DNA from: Meiothermus sp. CFH 77666
GTDB lineage: Bacteria > Deinococcota > Deinococci > Deinococcales > Thermaceae
Length of the DNA stretch: 64,000 bases
Direction: 5' to 3'
NCBI RefSeq assembly: GCF_017497985.1
Contig: NZ_JAGDFV010000002.1
Coordinates: forward strand, 62,001 to 126,000
Positions 16,731-27,731 of this stretch are shown piece by piece. Below the pieces are notes generated by a model that saw nothing but the letters and a program-made list of their open reading frames with translations, made no database searches and was not told where the DNA came from. Numbering within the stretch: the first letter of the stretch is position 1; each line of letters starts with the position of its first letter. Position numbers and translations under genes: made by a program.

Positions 16731-18065
16731 ATGTTGCATCTTGACCTTAAGAACCTACATTCCCAGCGCATCGGCTCACAGGGGATTGACTGGCCAGCGA
16801 TGCTGGCAGCCCATGCGCGGAGCCTGGAAGCGGCGCGCGATGCGCTATGGAATCGCAAATCCAGCCCCGAGGCCTTTCTGGGCTGGATTGACGTGCCCGA
16901 AGATACCGAAACCCTGCGCCGGGTGCTGCGTTACCGCCAGGCCAACGGCTGGGTCGAAGACCTGGTGGTGCTGGGTATTGGGGGCTCGGCGTTAGGGGCG
17001 CAGGCGGTGAGTGCCGCCCTGGGGAATGGCCCGGTGCGGCTGCATTTTGTGGATAATGTGGAGCCCGAGCCCATTATTGGGCTGCTCCGCAGCCTTGACC
17101 CCCACAAAACCCTGGTCAATGTGATTTCCAAGTCGGGTTCCACCGCAGAAACCATGGCGGCCTTTCTGGTGTTCAGACAGTGGCTCGAGCGGGCCGTGAC
17201 CGACTGGAAAAAACACGTGGTGGTCACCACCGACCCTGCCAAGGGCATTCTGCGCCCCTATGCCCAGGCCGAGGGCCTTACGGCTTTCGAGGTGCCTCCC
17301 TCGGTGGGTGGGCGCTTCAGCGTGACCTGCCCGGTGGGCACCCTGCCGCTGGCCTTTGCCGAGGTAGACCTGGAAAGCCTGCTGGCCGGGGCGCGAAAGT
17401 CCAACGAGCAGGCTCGAGGGGCCCTGGAACACAACCTCCCGGCCCAGACCGCCCTGGTCAACCATCTATTCAGCCAGAGGGGTAAGAACATCGTGGTCTT
17501 CATGCCCTACTCGACCCGCCTGCGCTACCTGCCCGACTGGTTTGTGCAACTGCACGACGAATCGCTGGGCAAGATGCGCGACCGTCAGGGGAACCAAGTC
17601 CGCACCGGCACCACCGCCGTAAGGGCCATTGGTACCACCGATCAGCACGCCCAGGTGCAGCTTTTCCGCGAGGGCCCCCACGACAAGCTCACCACCTTTG
17701 TGCGGCTCCTGGCCCCCAGCGAAAACCTGGAAATCCCGGCGGTGAAGGGCCTCGAGGGGCTCGAGTACCTCTTCGGCAAGAGCTTCTTCGAGCTCCTGGA
17801 TGCCGAGGCCAAGGCCACCGCCCATGCCCTAGCCAAAGCCGGACAGCCCAACTACACCCTCACGTTGGAAAGACTCGATGCCTACCACCTGGGTTGGCTG
17901 CTACAACACCTGATGTGGCAAACCGCCTTCCTGGGCGAGCTCTGGAACATTAACGCCTTCGACCAGCCGGGGGTGGAACTGGGCAAGGAGTACACCTACG
18001 CCCTGATGGGCCGTAAGGGCTGGGAGGCCCTGGCCCAAGAACTGAAAGCCGAGGGTGTGGAGTAA
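16731..18065 (+). CDS. pgi: glucose-6-phosphate isomerase
   Basis: 444 residues, the length of the shorter bacterial PGI class. Motifs: VLGIGGSALGAQ (about 82-93), ISKSGSTAET (sugar-phosphate SIS loop, about 134) and the second SIS domain with DESLGKMRDRQG and GTTDQHAQVQL. It interconverts glucose-6-phosphate and fructose-6-phosphate in the cytoplasm for glycolysis and gluconeogenesis. It is monocistronic with a leaderless-type promoter. The downstream gap 18066-18297 contains one GTCATTCCG...GAGGAATCTGG repeat word. Confidence 0.95.
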   Translation: MLHLDLKNLHSQRIGSQGIDWPAMLAAHARSLEAARDALWNRKSSPEAFLGWIDVPEDTETLRRVLRYRQANGWVEDLVVLGIGGSALGAQAVSAALGNGPVRLHFVDNVEPEPIIGLLRSLDPHKTLVNVISKSGSTAETMAAFLVFRQWLERAVTDWKKHVVVTTDPAKGILRPYAQAEGLTAFEVPPSVGGRFSVTCPVGTLPLAFAEVDLESLLAGARKSNEQARGALEHNLPAQTALVNHLFSQRGKNIVVFMPYSTRLRYLPDWFVQLHDESLGKMRDRQGNQVRTGTTAVRAIGTTDQHAQVQLFREGPHDKLTTFVRLLAPSENLEIPAVKGLEGLEYLFGKSFFELLDAEAKATAHALAKAGQPNYTLTLERLDAYHLGWLLQHLMWQTAFLGELWNINAFDQPGVELGKEYTYALMGRKGWEALAQELKAEGVE

Positions 18066-18140
18066 TCGAGCTTTGTTGTGGAAATTGCACTACTGTGAAT
18101 TTTCTTCTTTGCCGTTCATGCATCAATTTCAACCCCGCAA

Positions 18141-18170
18141 TGGTCATTCCGTGCAAAGCGAGGAATCTGG
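18141..18170 (+). repeat. short repeat word shared with MITE interior
   Basis: Reads TGGTCATTCCGTGCA then AAGCGAGGAATCTGG. The same word forms the inner hairpin arms of the element at 18776-18981. It is probably a solo arm or remnant. Confidence 0.5.
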
Positions 18171-18297
18171 TGCGCTGCAACTTCCTCCTCTAGCACAGGG
18201 GCGTATCTGATTTCCTATTGGCTCTCTCATGGCATGACGGGGTTGTTTTTGATGCAAGGGAGACAAGTCGCTTGATGGGTAGCTGTAAGTGCGGTGT

Positions 18298-18708
18298 CTA
18301 GTGACCGAGCAGTTCGCGCAGGGCTGGCGGAACGGTCTGCGGCTTGCGGGTTTGGGCATCGGCGGCCACATAAATCACCTCGCCGCTGATTAGATGCGCC
18401 TCGCCCCGAAAGATGCCCAGAACAAACTGCATGCTGCTGTTGCCGATGCGTCCTACACGCACGCCAATATCAAGTTCGTCGTCGTAGCGGGCAGGGGCAT
18501 GGTACTCCACGGTGGCCTTGACCACGAACAAATCCACCCCGTAGCGCTCTACCGTGCTGGGGTAGGGGATACCCAAGGCCCGCCAGTACTCGGTAATGCC
18601 TACATCAAAGTAGGTCAGGTAGTGCCCATTGAACACGATGCCTTGTGGGTCGGCCTCGGCCCAGCGGACGCGCAAGCGGTGGAAGAAGGAAAAATCGCAG
18701 CGGTTCAC
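18298..18708 (-). CDS. acyl-CoA thioesterase, YbgC/4HBT hot-dog type
   Basis: 136 residues, single hot-dog fold. The N-terminal RLRVRWAEADPQGIVFNGHYLTYF carries the conserved Asp (the D in ADPQGIV) of the 4-hydroxybenzoyl-CoA/YbgC thioesterase family, followed by the hot-dog helix TYFDVGITEYWRALG. It would hydrolyse acyl-CoA thioesters; substrate unknown. The GTG chosen lies 7 nt after a TATATT box (18716-18721 on the minus strand) and has no Shine-Dalgarno; a TTG at 18717 is the longer alternative. Confidence 0.85.
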   Translation of the reverse strand: MNRCDFSFFHRLRVRWAEADPQGIVFNGHYLTYFDVGITEYWRALGIPYPSTVERYGVDLFVVKATVEYHAPARYDDELDIGVRVGRIGNSSMQFVLGIFRGEAHLISGEVIYVAADAQTRKPQTVPPALRELLGH

Positions 18709-18715
18709 GGTATTC

Positions 18716-18721
18716 AATATA
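18716..18721 (-). promoter_or_regulatory. leaderless-type -10 box TATATT
   Basis: On the minus strand TATATT is followed by 7 nt and then the GTG of the thioesterase at 18708. Confidence 0.45.
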
Positions 18722-18744
18722 GAGGGCTCTTTACAAAGACCGAA

Positions 18745-19075
18745 CCATCTTTACTTGAACACCCACCATACACTAGTGGTCTGGTAACAAAGTGTTTGAG
18801 ATGCCTCCATTGAACCCAACTTCTGCTCTTGATTTCTTGTAGTCATTCCGAGGCGCACGCAGTGCAACGAGGAATCTGGCTCTGCAAAGGAACAGTGATT
18901 ACAGTGGACTGAAGCACATCAGATTCCTCTCTTCGCTTCGCTACGTTCGGAATGAACCCATAAATTTACTTACCAGACCACTAGGAGGTGGGGAGTAGGG
19001 TGTAGATGAAGAATACCGCCGCCTACCTCCCACCACCTATCCCCATCTCGTGCGTTGCTGAAAGTTGGCCACATG
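18745..19075 (+). repeat. dispersed repeat R1, copy B, split by an insertion
   Basis: Left part TCTTTACTTGAACACCCACCAT (18749-18770) and right part GGAGGTGGGGAGTAGGG to TGCGTTGCTGAAAG (18984-19062) join exactly into the R1 pattern when the element 18776-18981 and one TA are removed. A weak R2-like end (GGGCTCTTTACAAAGAC) precedes it at 18725. Together these fill the gene-free stretch 18709-19130. Confidence 0.75.
18776..18981 (+). mobile_element. 206-bp MITE-like element at a TA target
   Basis: Perfect 12-bp terminal inverted repeats, GTGGTCTGGTAA and TTACCAGACCAC, each flanked outside by TA (18774-18775 and 18982-18983). The interior has a large imperfect hairpin whose arms begin TCATTCCG (18843) and end CGGAATGA (18955). 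It holds no coding frame. R1 copy D shows the empty site, with a single TA between ...GCATGTAG and GGAGGTGG. Size, TA duplication and lack of genes fit a miniature inverted-repeat element mobilised in trans. Confidence 0.8.
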
Positions 19076-19130
19076 CCTAAAAAAACCTCCCCTTGATGGA
19101 GGGGAGGTTGGGCAAGCGCTGTACCTGGGT

Positions 19131-20984
19131 TTAGTCTTCCAATCCCCCCACATCCCAGTGCTCTGGCGAACGCCAGAGGTTGGATATGAGCAGCTCACGC
19201 ATGGCCAGGAATTCTTTGGGCATCCGCTCGTAGAGCTTGATGAAGAGTTCTTCGTGAGAGAGGATTTCTTTAAGCCATAGGTCACGGTCAATGGCCATCA
19301 GCTCCTGGAACTGCTCCTTGCTGAAGTTCAGGCCGCGCCAGTCCAGGTCTTCGTAATGGGGAACGTACCCCAGCGGCGATTCGGTGCCACGACCACGTCC
19401 ATTAGCCCGGTCTACAATCCACTTCAAAACCCGCATGTTTTCGCCAAAGCCTGGCCAGGCGAAATTGCCGTTTTGATCCTTGCGGAACCAGTTCACACTG
19501 AAGATGCGGGGTGGGTCTACTACCCGGCGACCGATATCCAGCCAGTGGTTGAAATAGCTGGCCATGTGGTAGCCGATGAAGGGCAGCATGGCGAAGGGGT
19601 CGCGGCGCACTTCGCCAATCTGCCCAAAGGCGGCGGCAGTCATCTCTGAGCCCATGGTGGCCCCCAGGTAGACCCCAAACGACCAGTTGAAGCTCTGGTA
19701 GACCAGCGGCACCACCGTGGCGCGGCGTCCACCGAAGATAAAGGCTTTGATGGGTACGCCCCTGGGATTTTCCCACTCGGGGTCAATGACCGGGTTCTGG
19801 CTGGCCGGAGCGGTAAAGCGGGCGTTGGGGTGGGCGGCTTTACGGCCACAGTCGGGGGTCCACTCCTGGCCCTGCCAGTCAATGGCTTTGGCGGGAGGTG
19901 GGCCGTCCATGCCTTCCCACCACACATCACCTTCTGGAGTCAGGGCCACATTGGTGAAGATGGTGTTGGCTTTGATGGACTCCATGGCATTGGGGTTGGT
20001 GGCATAGGAAGTGCCAGGGGCCACCCCAAAGTAGCCGGCCTCGGGGTTGATGGCATACAAACGCCCATCGGGGCCGGGTTTGATCCAAGCGATGTCGTCA
20101 CCCACGGTAGTAACCTTCCAGCCGTCGTCCTGGAAGGGTTTGGGTGGGATCAGCATGGCGAAATTGGTCTTGCCGCAGGCCGACGGGAAGGCGGCGGCTA
20201 CATAGGTCTTCTGACCTTTGGGGTCTTCGACCCCCAGGATCAGCATGTGCTCGGCCAACCAACCCTCGTCACGTCCAATCACGCTGGCGATACGCAAGGC
20301 CAGGCATTTTTTCCCCAGGAGGGCGTTGCCGCCGTACCCGGATCCATAGCTCCAGATGCTGCGTTCCTCGGGGAAATGCACGATGTATTTGACCTTGGGG
20401 TTGCAGGGCCAGGGGACATCCTTCTGGCCGGGTTCCAGAGGCATCCCCACGGTGTGCATACAGGGTATAAAGTCGCCATCCTCGCCCAGCACGTCATACA
20501 CGGCCTTACCCATGCGGGTCATGATCTTCATATTGACCACCACATAGGCCGAGTCGGTGATCTCGATGCCGATATAGCTAATGGGAGAACCCAGCGGTCC
20601 CATGCTGAAGGGAACCACATACATGGTGCGGCCCCGCATGCAACCATCGAACAGGCCCTGCAAGGTGGCGTGCATCTCTTTGGGGTTGACCCAGTTGTTG
20701 GTGGGGCCTGCGTCTTCTTTGTTGATGGAGCAGATGAAGGTGCGGTCTTCCACCCGGGCGACATCGCTGGGGTCGGAGCGGGCCAGGAAGCTGTTGGGGC
20801 GCAGCTGGGGGTTGAGGCGGATAAAAGTACCCGCCTCAACAAGCTGCTCGCAGAGGGCGTTGTACTCCTCTTCAGAGCCATCGGCAAAGTGGACATGATC
20901 GGGCTTGCATAGAGCGACTGCCTGGGTGATCCATTGCTTGACCCGCTCGCTTTTGATGTAGGGAGGGAACTCGAGGTTTTGCAT
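19131..20984 (-). CDS. pckG: phosphoenolpyruvate carboxykinase (GTP)
   Basis: 617 residues from the chosen start, the size of GTP-dependent PEPCK. The P-loop with the hyper-reactive Cys reads [16 protein letters not shown] (about 275), and [13 protein letters not shown] near the N-terminus and EDAGPTNNW are family hallmarks. It converts oxaloacetate to phosphoenolpyruvate for gluconeogenesis. Two starts are credible: the ATG giving MQNLEFPPY (AAGGA 5 nt upstream) and one at 21029 giving [10 protein letters not shown] (GGAGGAG about 9 nt upstream). I prefer the first because it matches the family N-terminus. The gene is monocistronic. Confidence 0.95.
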   Translation of the reverse strand: MQNLEFPPYIKSERVKQWITQAVALCKPDHVHFADGSEEEYNALCEQLVEAGTFIRLNPQLRPNSFLARSDPSDVARVEDRTFICSINKEDAGPTNNWVNPKEMHATLQGLFDGCMRGRTMYVVPFSMGPLGSPISYIGIEITDSAYVVVNMKIMTRMGKAVYDVLGEDGDFIPCMHTVGMPLEPGQKDVPWPCNPKVKYIVHFPEERSIWSYGSGYGGNALLGKKCLALRIASVIGRDEGWLAEHMLILGVEDPKGQKTYVAAAFPSACGKTNFAMLIPPKPFQDDGWKVTTVGDDIAWIKPGPDGRLYAINPEAGYFGVAPGTSYATNPNAMESIKANTIFTNVALTPEGDVWWEGMDGPPPAKAIDWQGQEWTPDCGRKAAHPNARFTAPASQNPVIDPEWENPRGVPIKAFIFGGRRATVVPLVYQSFNWSFGVYLGATMGSEMTAAAFGQIGEVRRDPFAMLPFIGYHMASYFNHWLDIGRRVVDPPRIFSVNWFRKDQNGNFAWPGFGENMRVLKWIVDRANGRGRGTESPLGYVPHYEDLDWRGLNFSKEQFQELMAIDRDLWLKEILSHEELFIKLYERMPKEFLAMRELLISNLWRSPEHWDVGGLED

Positions 20985-21156
20985 ACTGTTCCTTACTCTA
21001 ACGGTTGTACCTGGATATTTCACGGGCATTGTTGGTTTCTCCTCCGGCAGGTTGGCGACTTTGATAAAAGGCTCACAAGCCTTCAAAGCCAGTCTCCACT
21101 ACGAGCCCAGAACCCAGTAGGGTCAATCGCCCCGGCTCGAGCCAAACGATAATGCC

Positions 21157-21162
21157 TAAACT
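21157..21162 (+). promoter_or_regulatory. leaderless-type -10 box TAAACT
   Basis: TAAACT, then 6 nt, then the ATG at 21169 of the CDGSH gene, with no Shine-Dalgarno. One of the clearest examples in the window. Confidence 0.55.
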
Positions 21163-21168
21163 AAGCTT

Positions 21169-21384
21169 ATGAAAATCCGCTTGCGTGAGAATGGGTCGCT
21201 GGTGCTGGATTTGCCAGAAGGCGCGAGATTCGTCCTGAATGGGGAAGAACGGGTACTCGAGCGGGCCAAACTAGCCCTGTGCCGCTGTGGCCACTCGGAA
21301 AACAAGCCTTTTTGCGATGGTAGCCACAAACGGGCAGGCTTCCAGGCGGCAGCCGGTGAGGTAGAGTTCATCTCCGAAAACTGA
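21169..21384 (+). CDS. CDGSH iron-sulfur domain protein
   Basis: 71 residues. The [2Fe-2S] motif CRCGHSENKPFCDGSH (residues 41-56) has all three Cys and the His ligand. An N-terminal beta segment (LRENGSLVLDLPEG) precedes it. Small bacterial CDGSH proteins are thought to carry electrons or clusters; no partner is fixed by context, though the haem/oxidase operon follows after 219 nt. It is divergent from pckG. Confidence 0.9.
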   Translation: MKIRLRENGSLVLDLPEGARFVLNGEERVLERAKLALCRCGHSENKPFCDGSHKRAGFQAAAGEVEFISEN

Positions 21385-21487
21385 CTTCCCATGCTGGAAT
21401 CCGTTGAGGATGGTTATTGAGTTCTCCGTCCAATGTTTTCTCTTTGCTGAAACGGATGAGAAGCAGCCATGTACAGGGGCTTGCCCT

Positions 21488-21518
21488 GAATTCGGCATTC
21501 AGCTTTTGGCTTTCAGCC
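21488..21518 (+). repeat. R4 word cluster
   Basis: GGCATTCAGCTTTTGGCTTTCAGCC, written in the inverted sense of the AGCCGAAAGCTGAAGGC words seen at seven other gene borders. A GGACA-AA-TGTCC palindrome follows at 21528-21539. Confidence 0.5.
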
Positions 21519-21603
21519 CGCATTTGGGGACAAATGTCCTTATGGAGGTTCTGGAACGATTCTGGCAGAATGAGGTGCATACCCCAGAGGGGGGATTTTC
21601 CTT

Positions 21604-22557
21604 ATGAACAACCGACGTTTTACCTTCTACGCCTGGGGCGTGGTGATTTTTACCCTGGTGGTCATTCTGTGGGGGGATGTGGTGCAGGCCACCGGCTCCG
21701 GGGATGGCTGTGGAGCGCACTGGCCTACCTGTAACGGCGAGGTGCTGCCCGCTTTTCGGGGTCTGGAAACCTTCATTGAGTTCTTCCACCGCATCACCAG
21801 TGGCCTCTCGCTGCTCCTGACCATTGGGCTTCTGGTCTGGTCGCGCCGAACTTTCCCCCAAGGGCACCTGGTACGGCTCGGGGCCGCGCTCTCGATGTTC
21901 TTCATGATTACCGAGAGCCTGGTGGGAGCGGGATTGGTGCTCTTTCGGCTGGTGGGCGCGGATGCCAGCATTGCCAGGGCCGTCATAGCCCCCATTCATC
22001 TCATCAACACCCTCTTCCTGATTGGTTCACTGGCCCTCACGGCGTGGTGGTCGAGCCACCCCGATCACCGCCCAGTCTGGAAAGGGCAGGGCTGGGTGGG
22101 CTGGGCTCTGGGCCTGGGCTTTATGGGAATTCTGGGGGTGGCAGCCTCTGGGGCGCTGACCTCGCTGGGCGACACCCTATTCCCCGTGCGTAACACCGCC
22201 GAAGCGGTGGGCCGTGCGCTCACGCCAGGGGAGCACTTTCTGGTGCAGCTTCGCATCTACCATCCCTTCATTGCGGTGATGGTGAGCGTGTATATGGTCT
22301 TGATTGCTAATCTAGTGGCGACTCTTCGACCTAGCATCTATACCAGGTGGTTCGCTCGAGCAGCAGGGGTGGTATTTATCCTGCAACTGGGCATGGGTTA
22401 CCTCAACGTGCAGCAGTTGGCGCCGCTCTACACCCAGCTACCCCATCTGCTGCTGTCCGATGTAATCTGGGTCACCTGGTTGTTGCTCACGGTCTCGGCC
22501 CTGAGTCTGGCGTATCATGCGCCTTCGGCCAGGATTCCTGCGCCCGAAGCAAGGTAA
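21604..22557 (+). CDS. ctaA: haem A synthase
   Basis: 317 residues, seven to eight membrane helices. The N-terminal ARGCGDGCGAHWP-type segment appears as VVQATGSGDGCGAHWPTCNG with paired Cys, and conserved haem-ligand His residues follow in EFFHRITSG and IAPIHLINT and in the second half (LRIYHPF, LLSDVIW). It oxidises haem O to haem A for the caa3 oxidase. First gene of ctaA-ctaB-coxB-coxAC, preceded by a G-rich ribosome binding site, with 6 nt to ctaB. Confidence 0.93.
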   Translation: MNNRRFTFYAWGVVIFTLVVILWGDVVQATGSGDGCGAHWPTCNGEVLPAFRGLETFIEFFHRITSGLSLLLTIGLLVWSRRTFPQGHLVRLGAALSMFFMITESLVGAGLVLFRLVGADASIARAVIAPIHLINTLFLIGSLALTAWWSSHPDHRPVWKGQGWVGWALGLGFMGILGVAASGALTSLGDTLFPVRNTAEAVGRALTPGEHFLVQLRIYHPFIAVMVSVYMVLIANLVATLRPSIYTRWFARAAGVVFILQLGMGYLNVQQLAPLYTQLPHLLLSDVIWVTWLLLTVSALSLAYHAPSARIPAPEAR

Positions 22558-22563
22558 ACTACT

Positions 22564-23454
22564 ATGGTGGTCTCTGTTGCCAATCCCGAACGCGCCACCT
22601 GGCGCGATTACTTCTGGTTAACCAAGCCCCGTGTGATTAGCCTGTTGCTTTTCACCACCCTGATGGCCATGTTCATTGCGGCGGGAGGCTGGCCGGGCCT
22701 GGGCTTGTTTGTGGTGGTGTTTGTGGGCGGTTATATGGCGGCGGGTGCGGCCAATGCCTACAACATGGTTATTGACCGCGATATTGATGGCCGCATGAAG
22801 CGTACCGCTCAGCGCCCGACCGTCACCGACAAAATCAGCACCCGCGATGCCGCTATTTTCGCCACGGCCCTGATGGTGTTCTCTTTCCTGCTCTTGTGGT
22901 GGGGCGCCAACCTGACTACTGCGTTGCTGGCCATGGCCGGGCTGGGCTGGTATGTGCTCATTTACACCCTCTACATGAAGCGCCGCTTCTGGAGCAACAT
23001 CGTGATTGGCGGCGCTGCCGGGGCCTTCCCGCCTTTGGTGGGTTGGGCGGCGGTAACGGGCGAATTGAGCCTTTTTGCCTGGTATCTATTTCTGCTCGTT
23101 TTCTTCTGGACGCCGGTGCACTTCTGGGCCCTGGCCCTCATGATCAAAGACGACTACGCCGCAGTGGGCATTCCTATGCTGCCGGTGGTGCGGGGTGAGC
23201 GGGAAACGGCCTATCAGATCTGCCTCTACGCCATCCTGACCGCGGTTATTGCCCTGATTCCGGTGCTGATGGGGGAGCTGCGTTGGTTTTACTTGGTGGC
23301 AGCATTGGTGTTGAATGGGCTACTCCTGGTGCAGAGCTTGCGCCTGTATCAGACCCTCGAGCGCCCCTGGACGCTATCACTGTACAAATACTCCATGTTA
23401 TATCTGGCATTGCTTTTTGTTGCGATGGCTGTAGACCGCGCCCTGTGGATGTAG
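22564..23454 (+). CDS. ctaB: protohaem IX farnesyltransferase (haem O synthase)
   Basis: 296 residues, nine membrane helices. The first Asp-rich prenyl-diphosphate motif reads [20 protein letters not shown] (about 76-95) and the second lies near [17 protein letters not shown]. It adds a farnesyl group to protohaem in the membrane, giving haem O for CtaA. It follows ctaA by 6 nt, so the two are cotranscribed. Confidence 0.95.
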   Translation: MVVSVANPERATWRDYFWLTKPRVISLLLFTTLMAMFIAAGGWPGLGLFVVVFVGGYMAAGAANAYNMVIDRDIDGRMKRTAQRPTVTDKISTRDAAIFATALMVFSFLLLWWGANLTTALLAMAGLGWYVLIYTLYMKRRFWSNIVIGGAAGAFPPLVGWAAVTGELSLFAWYLFLLVFFWTPVHFWALALMIKDDYAAVGIPMLPVVRGERETAYQICLYAILTAVIALIPVLMGELRWFYLVAALVLNGLLLVQSLRLYQTLERPWTLSLYKYSMLYLALLFVAMAVDRALWM

Positions 23455-23520
23455 ATACAATACCCTGGCCGGGTACGGGTTGTGGTAACCGTGTCTGAAA
23501 TGTTTCCAAATAAAATGCCT

Positions 23521-23526
23521 TAGAAT
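23521..23526 (+). promoter_or_regulatory. candidate internal -10 box TAGAAT before coxB
   Basis: TAGAAT lies 29 nt before the coxB ATG, which also has a GGGAGGACG ribosome binding site. The 101-nt gap suggests the oxidase genes can be transcribed apart from ctaAB. Confidence 0.35.
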
Positions 23527-23555
23527 AGCCCAAGCAACCAAGGGAGGACGTAGGA

Positions 23556-24623
23556 ATGCTGCAACGAAGTATAGGTTTGATAATCCTGCTTATGCTGGGG
23601 TTGGTGCTGGCGGCCGAGCCAGGTCAGGCGGGGGGACATACCCTGAACATCCTGGATCGGGATGCCTCGGCGTTCAATCGCGAGGTTCGGGGGCTGCTGG
23701 CCTGGGTGATGGGCTTTGCGGCCCTGGTGTTCGTGGTGGTCACGGGTGCGCTTATCTATGTGACGGTCAAGTTTCGCCGCACGGGTAAGGAGACCAGCGA
23801 GCCCGAGCAGATGCACGGTAACGACCGCCTCGAGGTAGCCTGGACGGTGATTCCTACCGTCATTGTGCTGATCATCTTTGGCCTTACCGCCCAGAGCATG
23901 TTCAAGCTGGATCGCCCCACCCCAGGGGCCATGGTGGTGGAGGTGCGCGGCTGGCAGTTCTGGTGGGACTTCCACTACAAAGACCATGGCATTCGCAACT
24001 CCAACGAGCTCATCCTGCCGGTGGGCAAACCGGTGCGCTTTGAAGTGACCGGCGGCGTGGACGGTAACTACGACGTAATCCACTCCTTCCGCATAACCAG
24101 TCTGGTGGGTGCGAGGGACGCCATTCCGGGGGTGGTGATCCCCTTCGAGGTTACGCCCGAAAAGGTGGGCACCTACTATGGGCAGTGTGTGGAGCTGTGT
24201 GGGACTTCCCACGCCAACATGCGCTTCCGGGTCAAGGTGGTGCCCCAGGAGGAGTTTGACCGCTGGATTGCGGGCGCCAAAGCCTACCAGGCCTCCACGC
24301 CCAGCGACCCTACCCTGGTGCGGGGTGAGGAGCTCTACAAACAGCAGTGCGCGGCCTGCCATGCCATTAAAGGGGTATCTCAGGGCCTGGTGAACAACCC
24401 CGACCTGACCTTCTTTGGTAACCGCACCACGGTGGGGGCGGGGATGTGGCCCAATACGCCCGAGTACCTCGAGCCCTGGATCAAAAACTCCCCTGGCATG
24501 AAGCCCGGCGTCAAGATGCCGGCCTTCCCCAACCTTTCCGACGACGACGTAAAGGCCATCGCGGCCTACCTGATGAGCCACAAGGTGGATGGCCTAGACT
24601 TTAGCAAGCTGGAGAAGTTCTAA
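23556..24623 (+). CDS. ctaC: cytochrome c oxidase subunit II fused to cytochrome c
   Basis: 355 residues: signal peptide (about 1-22), two membrane helices (about 45-70 and 90-110), the cupredoxin domain with the CuA site GQCVELCGTSHANM (about 207-220), and a C-terminal class I cytochrome c domain with haem motif CAACH and a later Met ligand (about 255-345). This is the caa3 layout in which the electron donor is tethered to the oxidase. It is followed after 18 nt by the fused subunit I/III gene. Confidence 0.95.
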   Translation: MLQRSIGLIILLMLGLVLAAEPGQAGGHTLNILDRDASAFNREVRGLLAWVMGFAALVFVVVTGALIYVTVKFRRTGKETSEPEQMHGNDRLEVAWTVIPTVIVLIIFGLTAQSMFKLDRPTPGAMVVEVRGWQFWWDFHYKDHGIRNSNELILPVGKPVRFEVTGGVDGNYDVIHSFRITSLVGARDAIPGVVIPFEVTPEKVGTYYGQCVELCGTSHANMRFRVKVVPQEEFDRWIAGAKAYQASTPSDPTLVRGEELYKQQCAACHAIKGVSQGLVNNPDLTFFGNRTTVGAGMWPNTPEYLEPWIKNSPGMKPGVKMPAFPNLSDDDVKAIAAYLMSHKVDGLDFSKLEKF

Positions 24624-24635
24624 CGGGAGGTTTGA

Positions 24636-27098
<2,463 letters not shown>

Positions 27099-27112
27099 CA
27101 AATGGAGCTCGT

Positions 27113-27145
27113 GGGCCGGCGCCTGCCCGGCCCTCGGCCCTTTTT
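27113..27145 (+). terminator. terminator of the oxidase operon
   Basis: GGGCCGG (27113-27119) pairs with CCGGCCC (27127-27133), followed by TCGGCCC and TTTTT. Confidence 0.6.
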
Positions 27146-27161
27146 AGGGCTGCTCACGCTA

Positions 27162-27190
27162 TAGACAACAGTGGGCCCTTTGCCTATAAT
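27162..27190 (+). promoter_or_regulatory. promoter of the tRNA cluster
   Basis: TAGACA at 27162 and TATAAT at 27185 with 17-nt spacing, 45 nt ahead of tRNA-Lys. Confidence 0.6.
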
Positions 27191-27234
27191 CTCTAAGGCT
27201 GTAGGAAGCTCTCTGCTCCACAGGCTGCAAAACC

Positions 27235-27310
27235 GGACCGCTAGCTCAGTTGGTAGAGCAACCGACTTTTAATCGGTTGGTCACAGGTTCAAGTCCTGTG
27301 CGGTCCACCA
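27235..27310 (+). tRNA. tRNA-Lys (TTT)
   Basis: Acceptor GGACCGC/GCGGTCC with encoded CCA, D-arm GCTCAGTTGGTAGAGC, anticodon arm ACCGA-CTTTTAA-TCGGT giving anticodon TTT, T-loop GTTCAAGTC. Complete cloverleaf. Confidence 0.97.
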
Positions 27311-27312
27311 AA

Positions 27313-27338
27313 AATCCCCCGGGGAAATCCGGGGGATT
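27313..27338 (+). terminator. hairpin between tRNA-Lys and tRNA-Glu
   Basis: AATCCCCCGG-GGAAAT-CCGGGGGATT, perfect 10-bp stem 3 nt past the CCA. It could terminate or attenuate the tRNA transcript, or mark a processing site. Confidence 0.5.
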
Positions 27339-27420
27339 GGCTTTACGAACCGGCAAGCCTGTGCTACCCTGATGAACGGTCTTGTTGGCGGGCCCATTCC
27401 CGCAACGCCAAAAACCCCAC

Positions 27421-27496
27421 GGCCCCATCGTCTAGTGGCCTAGGACGCCGCCCTCTCACGGCGGTAACAGGGGTTCGAATCCCCTTGGGGTCACCA
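27421..27496 (+). tRNA. tRNA-Glu (CTC)
   Basis: Acceptor GGCCCCA/TGGGGTC with encoded CCA; anticodon arm CCGCC-CTCTCAC-GGCGG gives anticodon CTC; T-arm AGGGG-TTCGAAT-CCCCT. Confidence 0.96.
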
Positions 27497-27499
27497 CAC

Positions 27500-27575
27500 G
27501 GGCGACTAACTCAGCTGGTAGAGTGCATCCCTTACAAGGATGAAGTCGGGGGTTCGAGTCCCTCGTCGCCCACCA
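27500..27575 (+). tRNA. tRNA-Val (TAC)
   Basis: Acceptor GGGCGAC/GTCGCCC with encoded CCA; anticodon arm CATCC-CTTACAA-GGATG gives anticodon TAC. Only 3 nt separate it from tRNA-Glu, so the two are cotranscribed. Confidence 0.96.
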
Positions 27576-27586
27576 AATCCAAAACG

Positions 27587-27628
27587 CCAAAACCCCTTTA
27601 TGCAGTTTTCGCATAAGGGGGTTTTTGG
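27587..27628 (+). terminator. terminator of the tRNA cluster
   Basis: CCAAAACCCC then TTTATGC pairs with GCATAAGGGGG then TTTTTGG around an AGTTTTC loop; a long stem with a T-run in the 3' arm. Confidence 0.65.
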
Positions 27629-27731
27629 TGTAGCAACTAAAGATTCGCTCAACGCCAAGGTTAAGTTTTGCTGACGCAGGCTTCATGGCAGGGCGCTTCT
27701 GGTTTCCTACCCTGGGTTCAGGAGGAACGAG

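Noticed and set aside
23520-24581. 353-residue minus-strand frame opposite coxB
   Set aside because: Shadow of the strongly supported cytochrome oxidase subunit II gene.
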